From Bacteroidetes bacterium CG2_30_32_10 (lineage in GTDB: Bacteria > Bacteroidota > Bacteroidia > Bacteroidales > CG2-30-32-10): DNA of 7,243 nt. The stretch is from NCBI GenBank assembly GCA_001872995.1, contig MNXO01000047.1, positions 1-7,243 on the forward strand, given 5' to 3'. The notes under the pieces were generated by a model that saw only the letters and a list, made by a program, of their open reading frames with translations, ran no database searches and was not told the DNA's origin. Shown here in pieces: positions 1 through 6,951 of the stretch. Both the position numbers and the translations under genes were made by a program. Within the stretch, counting starts at the first letter, position 1. Each line of letters begins with the position of its first letter.

Positions 1-656
1 AAGCCGCCATGTTAACCACATTTAATGAGGTTGATATGAAATCGTTGATGGATTTACGCAATAAATACAAAGAAAAATTTAAAGAAACCCATGGTGTAAA
101 TTTGGGGTTTATGTCATTTTTTACCAAAGCAGTAACCGAAGCTTTACATTTATACCCTACCGTTAATTCGATGATAGATGGTGAAAATATGGTGAGTTAT
201 AATTATGCTGACATTGGAGTAGCAGTTAGTTCTCCAAAAGGATTAATGGTTCCCGTATTAAGAAATGCGGAGCAAATGAGTTTAGCTGAAATTGAATTAG
301 AAATTAAACGATTAGCCATAAAAGTTCGAGATGGTAAAATTGATATCGCAGATATGGAAGGAGGAACATTTACCATCACTAATGGAGGTGTTTTTGGTTC
401 TATGTTAAGCACTCCAATTATTAACCCACCACAAAGTGCCATTTTAGGAATGCATAACATTGTGGATAGACCTGTTGCTATTAACGGAAGGGTTGAAATC
501 CGTCCAATAATGTATTTAGCATTGAGCTATGATCATCGAATTATTGACGGTAAAGATTCTGTTAGTTTTTTAAAAACAGTGAAAGAAATGATAGAAAATC
601 CTATTCAAATTATTTTTGGAGGAAAAAATCCCGAAGAAGTATTGTTGAATTTGTAA
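1..656 (+). CDS. odhB: 2-oxoglutarate dehydrogenase E2 (dihydrolipoyl succinyltransferase), C-terminal part
   Basis: This is the 3' part of the E2 core enzyme, which moves the succinyl group from lipoamide to CoA in the cytosolic 2-oxoglutarate dehydrogenase complex (TCA cycle). The reading frame is open from the window edge (Ala-Ala codons at 3-8 before Met at 9), so that Met is internal. The visible 217 residues are the inner-core acyltransferase domain. The lipoyl and E1/E3-binding domains lie outside the window; full proteins are usually about 400 residues. Diagnostic segments are LTTFNEVDM at the start, GGTFTITNGGVFGS, then STPIINPPQSAILGMH, and the catalytic YDHRIIDG with His at 534-536 and Asp at 546-548. 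The TNGGVFGS form favours succinyltransferase over the pyruvate dehydrogenase E2. The gene ends in TAA at 654-656 and converges on the minus-strand block. No frameshift is seen. Confidence 0.95.
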   Translation, partial: AAMLTTFNEVDMKSLMDLRNKYKEKFKETHGVNLGFMSFFTKAVTEALHLYPTVNSMIDGENMVSYNYADIGVAVSSPKGLMVPVLRNAEQMSLAEIELEIKRLAIKVRDGKIDIADMEGGTFTITNGGVFGSMLSTPIINPPQSAILGMHNIVDRPVAINGRVEIRPIMYLALSYDHRIIDGKDSVSFLKTVKEMIENPIQIIFGGKNPEEVLLNL

Positions 657-667
657 TTGAGAATATT

Positions 668-705
668 GATTGAAATATTGTATTTAAATACGTTCAATCG
701 TTTTT
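668..705 (+). terminator. possible hairpin terminator after odhB
   Basis: GATTGAA (668-674) and TTCAATC (693-699) form a 7-bp stem around the perfect palindrome GTATTTAAATAC (680-691). A G and five T (700-705) follow on the plus strand. The site begins 11 bp after the odhB stop and covers the stop codon of the converging gene (694-696). It could therefore end plus-strand transcripts and perhaps act in both directions. The stem is AT-rich with an internal loop and the T-run is short, so it would be a weak terminator. Confidence 0.4.
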
Positions 706-1023
706 CCAGTATTGAGGTTTTAAATCTTCACTTGTTCGTTGAAACCAATAATCTTGATTAACTATTTTACCGTCAAGGGTTTTTAATCTGCGTTCAAAAA
801 CAAAAATGGTTGGGTTAAAAGTCATGTCGGTAACACCAACAGTATAAAGTTGTGGGTCTTCAGGAGTTTTTGGTGCAGGTTCATCAATTACCACTTCTAA
901 TCCATTGTGTTCCAACAGTTTTTTTAAAAAATCTTTTCTGTTGGCATCCACATTTTTCTCGATAAAGGTTACCCTTGTTTCACCAATGCTTCCAAATGAA
1001 TGTTTTCCGTCTAATGTTGCCAT
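694..1023 (-). CDS. small soluble protein of unknown function at the 3' end of the nuo operon
   Basis: A 109-residue protein that I do not recognise as a named family. It has no signal peptide, membrane segment or cysteine motif. It looks like a compact alpha/beta fold: a short N-terminal strand region (RVTFIEKNV, about 17-25), a charged helix (NRKDFLKKLLEHNG, 28-41), a strand (LEVVIDE), a Pro-rich loop (PAPKTPEDPQ, 49-58), and probable strands (YTVGVTDMTF, IFVFERRL) leading to an aromatic end (DYWFQR, PQYWKND). ATG at 1021-1023 is chosen because it lies 13 bp after the nuoN stop. AAGGA is present just upstream but too close to be a good ribosome binding site. The tight spacing implies cotranscription with nuoN. 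A role in complex I assembly or redox metabolism can only be guessed from position. Confidence 0.8.
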   Translation of the reverse strand: MATLDGKHSFGSIGETRVTFIEKNVDANRKDFLKKLLEHNGLEVVIDEPAPKTPEDPQLYTVGVTDMTFNPTIFVFERRLKTLDGKIVNQDYWFQRTSEDLKPQYWKND

Positions 1024-1036
1024 GTCCTTATTTTAT

Positions 1037-2461
1037 TTAAAAACTATTACTGATAGAAAATATATATTCATAAAATGGGCTGTATAATCCTAAAATCAAA
1101 ATACCAGCAGCTGCTATTAACAAACCTAATTTCATGTAAATTTTACTTTTAAAATAGGGAATGGCATCTGGATTTTTTCTTAAAAACATAGCTCTAACCA
1201 CTAATAAATAATAGTATAATGAAATGGTTGCATTTACAACCCCTATAAATACTAATACATAATACCCCTTACTTGCTGCTGCTGCATATAAAAAGAATTT
1301 ACCAAAAAATCCTGCTAATGGGGGTATGCCAGCCAATGAAAACAGTGCCAACATCATAAGTAAACTTAAATAAGGATTGGTTCTGTAGAGCCCTTCATAA
1401 TCATCAATATTTTCTTTGTTAGAAGCCGAGGATATTGCTTGAACAACTCCGAAAGCCCCTAAATTAGAGAAGATGTAAACGGCAACAAAATAAACTACGG
1501 TTGCTGAACCTAGTTGATCGGCAGATAACAATCCTAACAAAATAAAACCTGCTTGTGCAATGGATGAATAGGCTAAAAATCGTTTTAGGTTTTGTTGTCT
1601 TAATGCAAATAGGTTACCAACAAACATGGTTGCTATGGCTACTATGTAAATAATTTTTTCCCAAATTGGCATTAATGTTTTAAATGCTGTAAAGAGCACA
1701 ATCATTAAAATTACCACAGCAGCTCCTTTTGATATTACAGATAAATAAGAAGCCACATTTATCGGAGCTCCTTCATATACATCTGCAGTCCAAAAATGGA
1801 AAGGTGCTAACGAAATTTTAAAAGCTAAACCAGAGAAAAATAAGATAAATCCTAAAATAGAAAGGTTAGAAATGGTGATAACTTCAGCAAAAGCATCAAA
1901 AAAAAGTGTTCCAGTTGTTGCATACAACAACGAAATTCCAAAGATAGAAGTACCCGAAGCTAAAGCAGAAGATAAAATATATTTAATTCCCGCTTCTGCT
2001 GATTTTCTTTTGTAGGTTTCGTACGCCACTAAAGCTGCCACAGGAAGTGTTGTTAATTCTAATCCTATATAAAACATTAAAAAATCGCCAGCAGAAATCA
2101 TATAAAATGCTCCTAATAAAGAGGAAAGAAGAAGTATAATAAACTCTGTTGCTTTATTTTCGGCAACAATTTTTTCTTTCAACCAATCGGCAGATTGAAG
2201 TAATAAGATTAAGACACCAAAACTTAATGTAGTTTTAAATAAAACTAATAGTGCATTTGTTTTAAACATTCCTCCAAATAATTCGCCTTCTGTTAATGGT
2301 AAAAATCCAATTAAGGTATTAATTGCCAAAAGAAATAGTGCCAATGGAATTACTGCTGCTTTTTGTTTTTGGTTGGAAAATAATTCAAAAATCAATAAGA
2401 ATAGGATAATTGCTAATAATCCAATTTCTGAACGCATTAATAAAAAACTTTCTAAGTTCAT
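1037..2461 (-). CDS. nuoN: NADH-quinone oxidoreductase subunit N
   Basis: Antiporter-like proton-pumping subunit of complex I in the inner membrane, next to the NuoA/H/J/K quinone module. The 474 residues fit the family length and are almost wholly hydrophobic, with about 14 expected helices. The ionisable channel residues are all present: Glu135 in GLELTTLP (TM5), Lys160 in AEAGIKYILSS, Lys215 in AFKISLAPFHFW (broken TM7), Lys245 in SVISKGAA (TM8) and Lys388 in AGFFGKFF (TM12). By remembered alignment these match E. coli NuoN E133, K158, K217, K247 and K395. KRFLAYSSIAQAGF (293-306) is also typical. The start codon (2459-2461) lies 12 bp after the nuoM stop in a pure A/T spacer without Shine-Dalgarno, and the next gene follows after 13 bp. 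The gene appears intact and functional. Confidence 0.97.
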   Translation of the reverse strand: MNLESFLLMRSEIGLLAIILFLLIFELFSNQKQKAAVIPLALFLLAINTLIGFLPLTEGELFGGMFKTNALLVLFKTTLSFGVLILLLQSADWLKEKIVAENKATEFIILLLSSLLGAFYMISAGDFLMFYIGLELTTLPVAALVAYETYKRKSAEAGIKYILSSALASGTSIFGISLLYATTGTLFFDAFAEVITISNLSILGFILFFSGLAFKISLAPFHFWTADVYEGAPINVASYLSVISKGAAVVILMIVLFTAFKTLMPIWEKIIYIVAIATMFVGNLFALRQQNLKRFLAYSSIAQAGFILLGLLSADQLGSATVVYFVAVYIFSNLGAFGVVQAISSASNKENIDDYEGLYRTNPYLSLLMMLALFSLAGIPPLAGFFGKFFLYAAAASKGYYVLVFIGVVNATISLYYYLLVVRAMFLRKNPDAIPYFKSKIYMKLGLLIAAAGILILGLYSPFYEYIFSISNSF

Positions 2462-2473
2462 TTTTTTAAATTT

Positions 2474-3961
2474 TTAAAGTAATCGTTCCAAAAATGGTTG
2501 AATACTTGCTTTTATCATTTCACTTAATCCAAGAGGCATGGTTCCAATAAATAATACAGGAATCATCAACAATACTAATCCTACTTTTTCAAACCAAGTG
2601 GCTTTAGGTAAATCTTTATAGGTTTCATCAGCCAAAGGTCCCATCATAATTTTTCCAACCATTCTTAAAATATAAACAGAGGTAACCACAATAGATGAAA
2701 TCACTACAATGGTAATAATTCGATGAAACATATCGGGATGTTCAAAAGCCCCAACAAAAATATTCATTTCGGCAACAAACCCACTAAATCCAGGCAACCC
2801 CAAATAAGCTAATCCTGTTATTACATATACCGCTCCTATAAAAGGTAAAATTTTCATGATACCTCCTAATTTAGCAATCTCTCGGGTATGCGTTCTTCCA
2901 TACACCATTCCAATTAAAGCAAAAAATAATGCGGTTAACAATCCATGTGATAAGGATTGAATAATAGCTCCTGTCCATGCTGTTTTATTTAACATTAATA
3001 AAGCAAATAATACCAAACTTAAGTGACTAACAGAAGCATACGCATTTACATATTTTAAATCTTTTTGCATAATGGCTCCAAATGCTCCATAAATTACACC
3101 TATGGCGGATAATATTAAAAAGAAGTTAGTCCATGATAATGCTCCTAATGGGAGTAAATACATGGCAATTCTAAATACTCCATAACCACCTAGTTTCATT
3201 AATACTCCAGCATGCAACATAGATACCGCTGTAGGTGCTGATGCGTGACCAGAAGGTGACCAAGTATGAAACGGAAACAATGCTCCAATTACTGCAAATC
3301 CAATAAAAACCAATGGAAAAAATATGTTTTGAGCTGCAACTGGAATATGAACTTGTGCAATTTCAAAAATATTAAAGGTTAATGGACCTCCATCGGCATT
3401 TGAATTAAAGTATATACCAAAAATTCCTACCGACAATAATGCAGAAGCCCCCATTAACATTAATGTTAATTTCATTGCCGAATTTTCTTTAGGGCCTGAA
3501 CCCCAAATACCTATTAATAAATACATCGGAATTACCGCTATTTCGTAAAAAACGAACATGGTAAATAAATCGGTGGAGATAAAAAATCCAAAAACTCCTG
3601 CGGATAATGTAATTAATGACACAAAAAATTCTTTAGGTAAATCGTCTATTTGCCATGAAATAAAAACACCTGCTAATACAACAATAGCTGTTAAAGCAAT
3701 CATTACCACTGAAATGGCATCAACACCAATACTATAATGAATATTAAATGTTCCAAACCAAAGCACATCTTTGGTAAAAACCATGATATCGGTATTAACA
3801 GCTCGCTCTTTAATATAAGCGAATATTAAATTTATAGCCATGGCAAATTGAATAGCCATTCCTATTAATGATACAATTCTTGCTTGTTTTAAATTTTTAG
3901 CAAAAATTAATGCTAAAACAGTTAAAATAGGGACGATTACAAAAAGTGATAAAATATCCAT
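2474..3961 (-). CDS. nuoM: NADH-quinone oxidoreductase subunit M
   Basis: Middle antiporter-like proton-pumping subunit of complex I, an integral membrane protein of 495 residues with about 14 expected helices. Family marks are FYEIAVIPMYLLIG with Glu140 (TM5), PFHTW (230-234), SAPTAVSMLHAGVLMKLGGYG with Lys256 (TM8), KYVNAYASVSH (303-313) and GFSGFVAEMNIF with Glu398 (TM12). By remembered alignment these correspond to E. coli NuoM E144, K265 and E407. The TM7 lysine is missing. The segment reads FAVIGALFPFHTW where family members read FAxKxPxxPxHxW, placing Ile225 (codon 3287-3289) at the E. coli K234 position. The usual PDAH motif is PSGH (236-239). The reading frame is otherwise intact. 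The start lies 9 bp after the nuoL stop, and nuoN begins 12 bp after this gene's stop, so translation is probably coupled within one operon. Confidence 0.97.
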   Translation of the reverse strand: MDILSLFVIVPILTVLALIFAKNLKQARIVSLIGMAIQFAMAINLIFAYIKERAVNTDIMVFTKDVLWFGTFNIHYSIGVDAISVVMIALTAIVVLAGVFISWQIDDLPKEFFVSLITLSAGVFGFFISTDLFTMFVFYEIAVIPMYLLIGIWGSGPKENSAMKLTLMLMGASALLSVGIFGIYFNSNADGGPLTFNIFEIAQVHIPVAAQNIFFPLVFIGFAVIGALFPFHTWSPSGHASAPTAVSMLHAGVLMKLGGYGVFRIAMYLLPLGALSWTNFFLILSAIGVIYGAFGAIMQKDLKYVNAYASVSHLSLVLFALLMLNKTAWTGAIIQSLSHGLLTALFFALIGMVYGRTHTREIAKLGGIMKILPFIGAVYVITGLAYLGLPGFSGFVAEMNIFVGAFEHPDMFHRIITIVVISSIVVTSVYILRMVGKIMMGPLADETYKDLPKATWFEKVGLVLLMIPVLFIGTMPLGLSEMIKASIQPFLERLL

Positions 3962-3970
3962 TGGTTTAAA

Positions 3971-5887
3971 TTAATTTATCCATATATAAAATACAACCAT
4001 AGCAAGTACAACAACCCCTCCAACAAACGCCATGGCATAATCTTGAACTTTTCCTGATTGTATTCCTTTTATTTGATTAGAAAAAGCCATCGTTACATTT
4101 CCTACACCTATCATAAAAGCATCAACAACATATTTATCAAACCAGGCGATTGCTGCAGCTAAAATTCCAAAAATTATTTTCTTAGTGATAAAAAGGTAAA
4201 TTTCATCAAAATAGAATTTATGAAAAGTCCATTGATAAAATGCACCAAATAGTTGAGTTGCTTTTTCAGACAAATTGTTTTCTTTTTTATAGAAAACGTA
4301 GGCTAAACAAATTCCAATAATTCCTACTGTAGAAGCAATTACGGCTAATGGTAAATCTAAATGAGACGTAAAAGATTTTAAGTCGGCAGAAATAAATTCA
4401 CTAAATGGAATATATCCTCCAAAAACACTCATAAACGCCAAAAAGATAAGAGGGATGGTCATAGTAAGTGGCGACTCATGTGGGGTGTGTTCATATTTTT
4501 TATCCTTACCCCAAAAAATTCCAAAATATAAACGAAACATATAAAACGCTGTTAAACCAGCCACAATAACACTACTTACATAAATTAACCTATTGTTTTC
4601 GAATGCTGCTGCTAAAATTTCATCTTTACTAAAGAATCCAGCAAAACCAGGAAAACCAGCAATAGATAATGCTGCAATTAAAAAAGTAATGTGAGTGATG
4701 GGCATATATTTACGTAAACCACCCATGTCTGCTAATTCGTTGCTATGAATGGCATGAATTACTGAACCAGCACCCAAGAAAAGCAATGCTTTAAACATTG
4801 CGTGAGTAAACAAATGGAACATGGAAGCCATATAGCCCAAGCCTTCGTGTCCTTCATATTTTGACACTCCAAGAGCCAACATCATGTAACCAATTTGCGA
4901 CATGGTAGAGAATGCCAACACTCTTTTTATATCAGTTTGTGTTATCGCAATAACTGCTGCGACTAATGAAGAAATGGCACCAATATAGGCAACAATAGAT
5001 AATACAAATCCATCCTCAACAAAATAAAATAGTGGAAACAAACGGGCTACTAAATATACCCCAGCAACCACCATAGTAGCTGCATGTATTAATGCCGAAA
5101 CTGGTGTTGGACCTTCCATGGCATCGGGCAACCAAATGTGAAATGGCATCATTGCTGATTTTCCAACTCCACCCATAAAAATTAATATTAAACCCCAGGT
5201 AAAAACTGACAATCCCATAAAAGAAGTGGCAGTCCAGTTGGTTATAACATTTCCATCTAAGCTATTTAATTCACCAAAATCAAACGAGCCAGAATAGTAG
5301 CTCACCACTAAAATTCCTATTAAGAATCCTAAATCGGCAAAACGAGTAACTATAAATGCTTTTTTTGCTGCAGCAACTGCCGATGGTTTGGTATAATAAT
5401 AACCAATCAATAAAAAGGAAGATGCTCCAACTAATTCCCAAAAAATATACATTTGAAATAAGTTGGTAGCCAACACTAAGCCAAGCATAGAAAAACTAAA
5501 TAAAGCCAAGTACGAAAAAAAGCGGGTGTAACCATCATCACCTTTCATATAACCTCTACTATAAACGTGCACCATAAATGAAATAGTTGTAACTACAACT
5601 AACATCATAACAGATATTGGGTCAATTAACATACCCATATCCATGTGTAATTTGTCGGAAAATATAATCCATGTACTTTTATAGGTAAATGTTTGATAAA
5701 CTCCATCCAGCTTTGCTCCTAAAAAATAATGATAAGCGGTATAAAGGGATAATACAAAAGCAGTTCCTAATCCTAAAGAACCTATCCACCCAGCAATTGA
5801 AGGCGGGATTTTTTTACTAAATAATCCTAATAACACAAAAAGTGCTAAGGGAATTAATGGGACTAATATGATATAACTTATGTTCAT
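3971..5887 (-). CDS. nuoL: NADH-quinone oxidoreductase subunit L
   Basis: Distal antiporter-like proton-pumping subunit of complex I, 638 residues, with the C-terminal lateral helix that braces the membrane arm. Key residues are Glu151 in FWELVGASSFLLIG (TM5), Asp185 in AFIVTRFADLGFL, Lys243 in GVGKSAMMPFHIWLPDAMEG (TM7), His268 in VSALIHAATMV (TM8), His358/His362/Lys366 in MFHLFTHAMFKALLFLG, and Lys421 with Asp422 in GFFSKDEIL (TM12). Nothing essential is missing. The tail shows TM15 at about 513-533, an amphipathic stretch including FHKFYFDEIY (555-564) that would be the lateral helix, and a last membrane segment at 617-637. The length is slightly above E. coli NuoL (613). ATG at 5885-5887 is 4 bp downstream of a heptamer array, which fills the expected ribosome-binding region. 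nuoM follows after 9 bp. Confidence 0.98.
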   Translation of the reverse strand: MNISYIILVPLIPLALFVLLGLFSKKIPPSIAGWIGSLGLGTAFVLSLYTAYHYFLGAKLDGVYQTFTYKSTWIIFSDKLHMDMGMLIDPISVMMLVVVTTISFMVHVYSRGYMKGDDGYTRFFSYLALFSFSMLGLVLATNLFQMYIFWELVGASSFLLIGYYYTKPSAVAAAKKAFIVTRFADLGFLIGILVVSYYSGSFDFGELNSLDGNVITNWTATSFMGLSVFTWGLILIFMGGVGKSAMMPFHIWLPDAMEGPTPVSALIHAATMVVAGVYLVARLFPLFYFVEDGFVLSIVAYIGAISSLVAAVIAITQTDIKRVLAFSTMSQIGYMMLALGVSKYEGHEGLGYMASMFHLFTHAMFKALLFLGAGSVIHAIHSNELADMGGLRKYMPITHITFLIAALSIAGFPGFAGFFSKDEILAAAFENNRLIYVSSVIVAGLTAFYMFRLYFGIFWGKDKKYEHTPHESPLTMTIPLIFLAFMSVFGGYIPFSEFISADLKSFTSHLDLPLAVIASTVGIIGICLAYVFYKKENNLSEKATQLFGAFYQWTFHKFYFDEIYLFITKKIIFGILAAAIAWFDKYVVDAFMIGVGNVTMAFSNQIKGIQSGKVQDYAMAFVGGVVVLAMVVFYIWIN

Positions 5888-5891
5888 CTTT

Positions 5892-5926
5892 GATTTACGA
5901 TTTTGGATTTACGATTTACGATTTTT
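5892..5926. repeat. heptamer array A1, GATTTAC family, five units
   Basis: Five consecutive 7-bp units on the plus strand: GATTTAC, GATTTTG, GATTTAC, GATTTAC, GATTTTT. The array ends 4 bp before the nuoL start codon on the coding strand, so it forms the nuoL translation-initiation region. There it reads as an A-rich string with repeated AATCGTAAATC. It matches the array at 6952-6986 at 33 of 35 positions in the same orientation. Confidence 0.9.
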
Positions 5927-5961
5927 GTTATTTGCTTTTTGTTATTTGTTATTTGTTATTT
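5927..5961. repeat. heptamer array A2, GTTATTT family, five units
   Basis: Five 7-bp units on the plus strand: GTTATTT, GCTTTTT, GTTATTT, GTTATTT, GTTATTT. They continue from the GATTTAC array with no break in phase, giving ten heptamers over 70 bp. The sequence family changes while the period stays at 7. The array lies wholly in the nuoK/nuoL spacer. Confidence 0.88.
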
Positions 5962-5987
5962 GTCCCTTTCCCTTGTCCCTTTCCCTT
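5962..5987. repeat. two-copy 13-bp repeat GTCCCTTTCCCTT
   Basis: Two exact adjacent copies of GTCCCTTTCCCTT (5962-5974 and 5975-5987), which read as a 7-mer GTCCCTT plus a 6-mer TCCCTT. They start exactly where the GTTATTT heptamers end. The second copy runs into the nuoK stop codon (5986-5988). On the coding strand the sequence is AAGGGAAAGGGAC, a purine-rich tract just after nuoK. Confidence 0.9.
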
Positions 5988-6303
5988 AATACTTCATTAC
6001 TTCTGTATCTTTAACTTCAACCGAGCTAATTAATCGGTACAAGTTAATGATGATTGCAATGGCTAAGGCCGTTTCTGCGGCAGCAACAGCAATAATAAAA
6101 ACGGCAAAGAAAACTCCTTGCAATACCTCAGGAAATAAATATTTATTGATAACTACAAAATTTACCACAGAAGAATTTAGAATCAACTCCACCGAAATTA
6201 ACATGGAGATTAAGTTGGTTCGGGTAATAAATCCATACACACCAATAAAAAATAGTATGGATGTTAAGGTAAGAATTTCGTATATGCTAACTCCGAGTAT
6301 CAT
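5986..6303 (-). CDS. nuoK: NADH-quinone oxidoreductase subunit K
   Basis: Small three-helix subunit of the complex I membrane arm that passes protonation changes from the quinone side to the antiporter-like subunits. It has 105 residues, a normal length. The two buried glutamates of the family are present: Glu39 in SVELILNS (TM2) and Glu77 in AAAETALAIAI (TM3), corresponding to E. coli E36 and E72. Predicted helices are at about 6-24, 32-52 and 63-90. ATG at 6301-6303 is preceded by 13 bp ending in AAAAAC and then by a heptamer array, with no Shine-Dalgarno visible. The 97-98 bp to nuoL is unusually long for this operon and is filled with repeats up to the stop codon. The C-terminal VEVKDTEVMKY is polar and poorly conserved in the family. 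Confidence 0.97.
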   Translation of the reverse strand: MILGVSIYEILTLTSILFFIGVYGFITRTNLISMLISVELILNSSVVNFVVINKYLFPEVLQGVFFAVFIIAVAAAETALAIAIIINLYRLISSVEVKDTEVMKY

Positions 6304-6316
6304 GTTTTTAATGTTT

Positions 6317-6358
6317 GAAGTCCGAAGTCTGAAGTCCGAAGACCAAAAACCAAAGACC
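6317..6358. repeat. heptamer array B1, GAAGTCC family, six units
   Basis: Six consecutive 7-bp units on the plus strand: GAAGTCC, GAAGTCT, GAAGTCC, GAAGACC, AAAAACC, AAAGACC. The array lies in the nuoJ/nuoK spacer, 13 bp before the nuoK start on the coding strand. The last two units are degenerate but stay in phase and keep the terminal ACC. The array is inverted relative to the one at 6403-6458. Confidence 0.88.
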
Positions 6359-6437
6359 GTAATTTATTCTCAATATAATTTCTTTAAATTCCATTTATTA
6401 TTTAACTTCCAATTTCATTCTTCCGACTTCAGTCTTC
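6324..6437 (-). promoter_or_regulatory. imperfect inverted repeat able to form a hairpin between nuoJ and nuoK
   Basis: GAAGTCTGAAGTCCGAAG (6324-6341) and the reverse complement of 6420-6437 agree at 16 of 18 positions, with a 78-base loop. A second pair, GAAGACC (6338-6344) and GGTCTTC (6445-6451), is perfect but would be an alternative register. In the nuo mRNA the 5' arm lies in the last codons of nuoJ and the 3' arm just ahead of nuoK. A role in mRNA processing or in tuning nuoK expression is inference. No T-run follows, so it does not look like a terminator. Confidence 0.45.
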
Positions 6438-6458
6438 CAACTTCGGTCTTCTTTGTTC
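6403..6458. repeat. heptamer array B2, complement of the GAAG family, overlapping the 3' end of nuoJ
   Basis: Eight in-phase 7-bp units on the plus strand, nearly all ending in TTC: TAACTTC, CAATTTC, ATTCTTC, CGACTTC, AGTCTTC, CAACTTC, GGTCTTC, TTTGTTC. On the coding strand they read as GAAGnnn units. The array covers the nuoJ stop codon (6415-6417) and encodes roughly the last dozen NuoJ residues, including TEVGRLKSEE. The units are less uniform than in the other arrays, as expected if they are older or partly under coding constraint. Confidence 0.8.
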
Positions 6459-6945
6459 CTTTTGCAATTACAATTGCTCCAATCATTGCAGCAAGCAACA
6501 ACACACTAATCACTTCAAACGGCAAAATAAATCCACCTGCTTCGTAGCTTAAAAAGCCTTTTCCAATTTCATTAATTGTTGTCGAATTTGAGTTTTCTAT
6601 CACATTAAATGGATGCGAATAAATGGTAGTTAAAAAAATACCTAACCCTGCCATACAAACAATGGCAGTTATTATTTTTTTAAATGTTTTGGCAACCTCT
6701 AATTCCATTTCGATGTGATGAATTAACAATACTGAAAATATCATTAAAACAATAATTCCACCTGCATAAACAGTGAGTTGGATGGCTGCTAAAAAATTAT
6801 AATCAATTAAAAAATAGATTCCTGCCATGCCTATTAATACAAACAATAGATAAACAACAGAGCGGAGCATTTTACGACTACTTACTGAAGCCACCGCAAA
6901 AACAACCATGATGATTGCTAAAATGTAAAATAGTATTTTCTCCAT
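6415..6945 (-). CDS. nuoJ: NADH-quinone oxidoreductase subunit J, with a repeat-encoded C-terminal tail
   Basis: Membrane subunit of complex I beside NuoA, H and K; its TM3 pi-bulge takes part in coupling quinone reduction to proton pumping. It has 176 residues and five expected helices. The hallmark TM3 region reads DYNFLAAIQLTVYAGGIIVL (48-67), with Tyr60 at the conserved tyrosine position, followed by MIFSVLLI. The last helix PFEVISVLLLAAMIGAIVIA (142-161) is also typical. The conserved protein ends at about AKGTKK (166). The final polar residues TEVGRLKSEE come from the heptamer array at 6403-6458 and look like an acquired extension. ATG at 6943-6945 is preceded by an A/T-rich stretch and by a heptamer array 6 bp upstream, with no Shine-Dalgarno. 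The neighbour upstream is an S23-type gene rather than the usual nuoI. Confidence 0.96.
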   Translation of the reverse strand: MEKILFYILAIIMVVFAVASVSSRKMLRSVVYLLFVLIGMAGIYFLIDYNFLAAIQLTVYAGGIIVLMIFSVLLIHHIEMELEVAKTFKKIITAIVCMAGLGIFLTTIYSHPFNVIENSNSTTINEIGKGFLSYEAGGFILPFEVISVLLLAAMIGAIVIAKGTKKTEVGRLKSEE

Positions 6946-6951
6946 ATTTAT

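Noticed and set aside
203..460. 85-residue minus-strand open frame inside odhB
   Set aside because: It lies antisense to the conserved catalytic domain and has no motif of its own.
905..1087. 60-residue plus-strand open frame near the end of the nuo operon
   Set aside because: It overlaps two minus-strand genes in antisense and crosses their junction. Its composition looks like a shadow.
5892..5987. CRISPR array
   Set aside because: Units are 7 bp, directly adjacent and without unique spacers, and no cas genes are present.
6047..6547. 166-residue plus-strand open frame across nuoK, the repeats and nuoJ
   Set aside because: It is antisense to two clear complex I genes, and its middle is a translation of the repeat arrays. 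It shows no independent family resemblance.
1037..6945. Mrp-type sodium/proton antiporter operon
   Set aside because: NuoJ and NuoK with the complex I signatures, and NuoN after NuoM, fit complex I. No MnhB/E/F/G-type genes are present.
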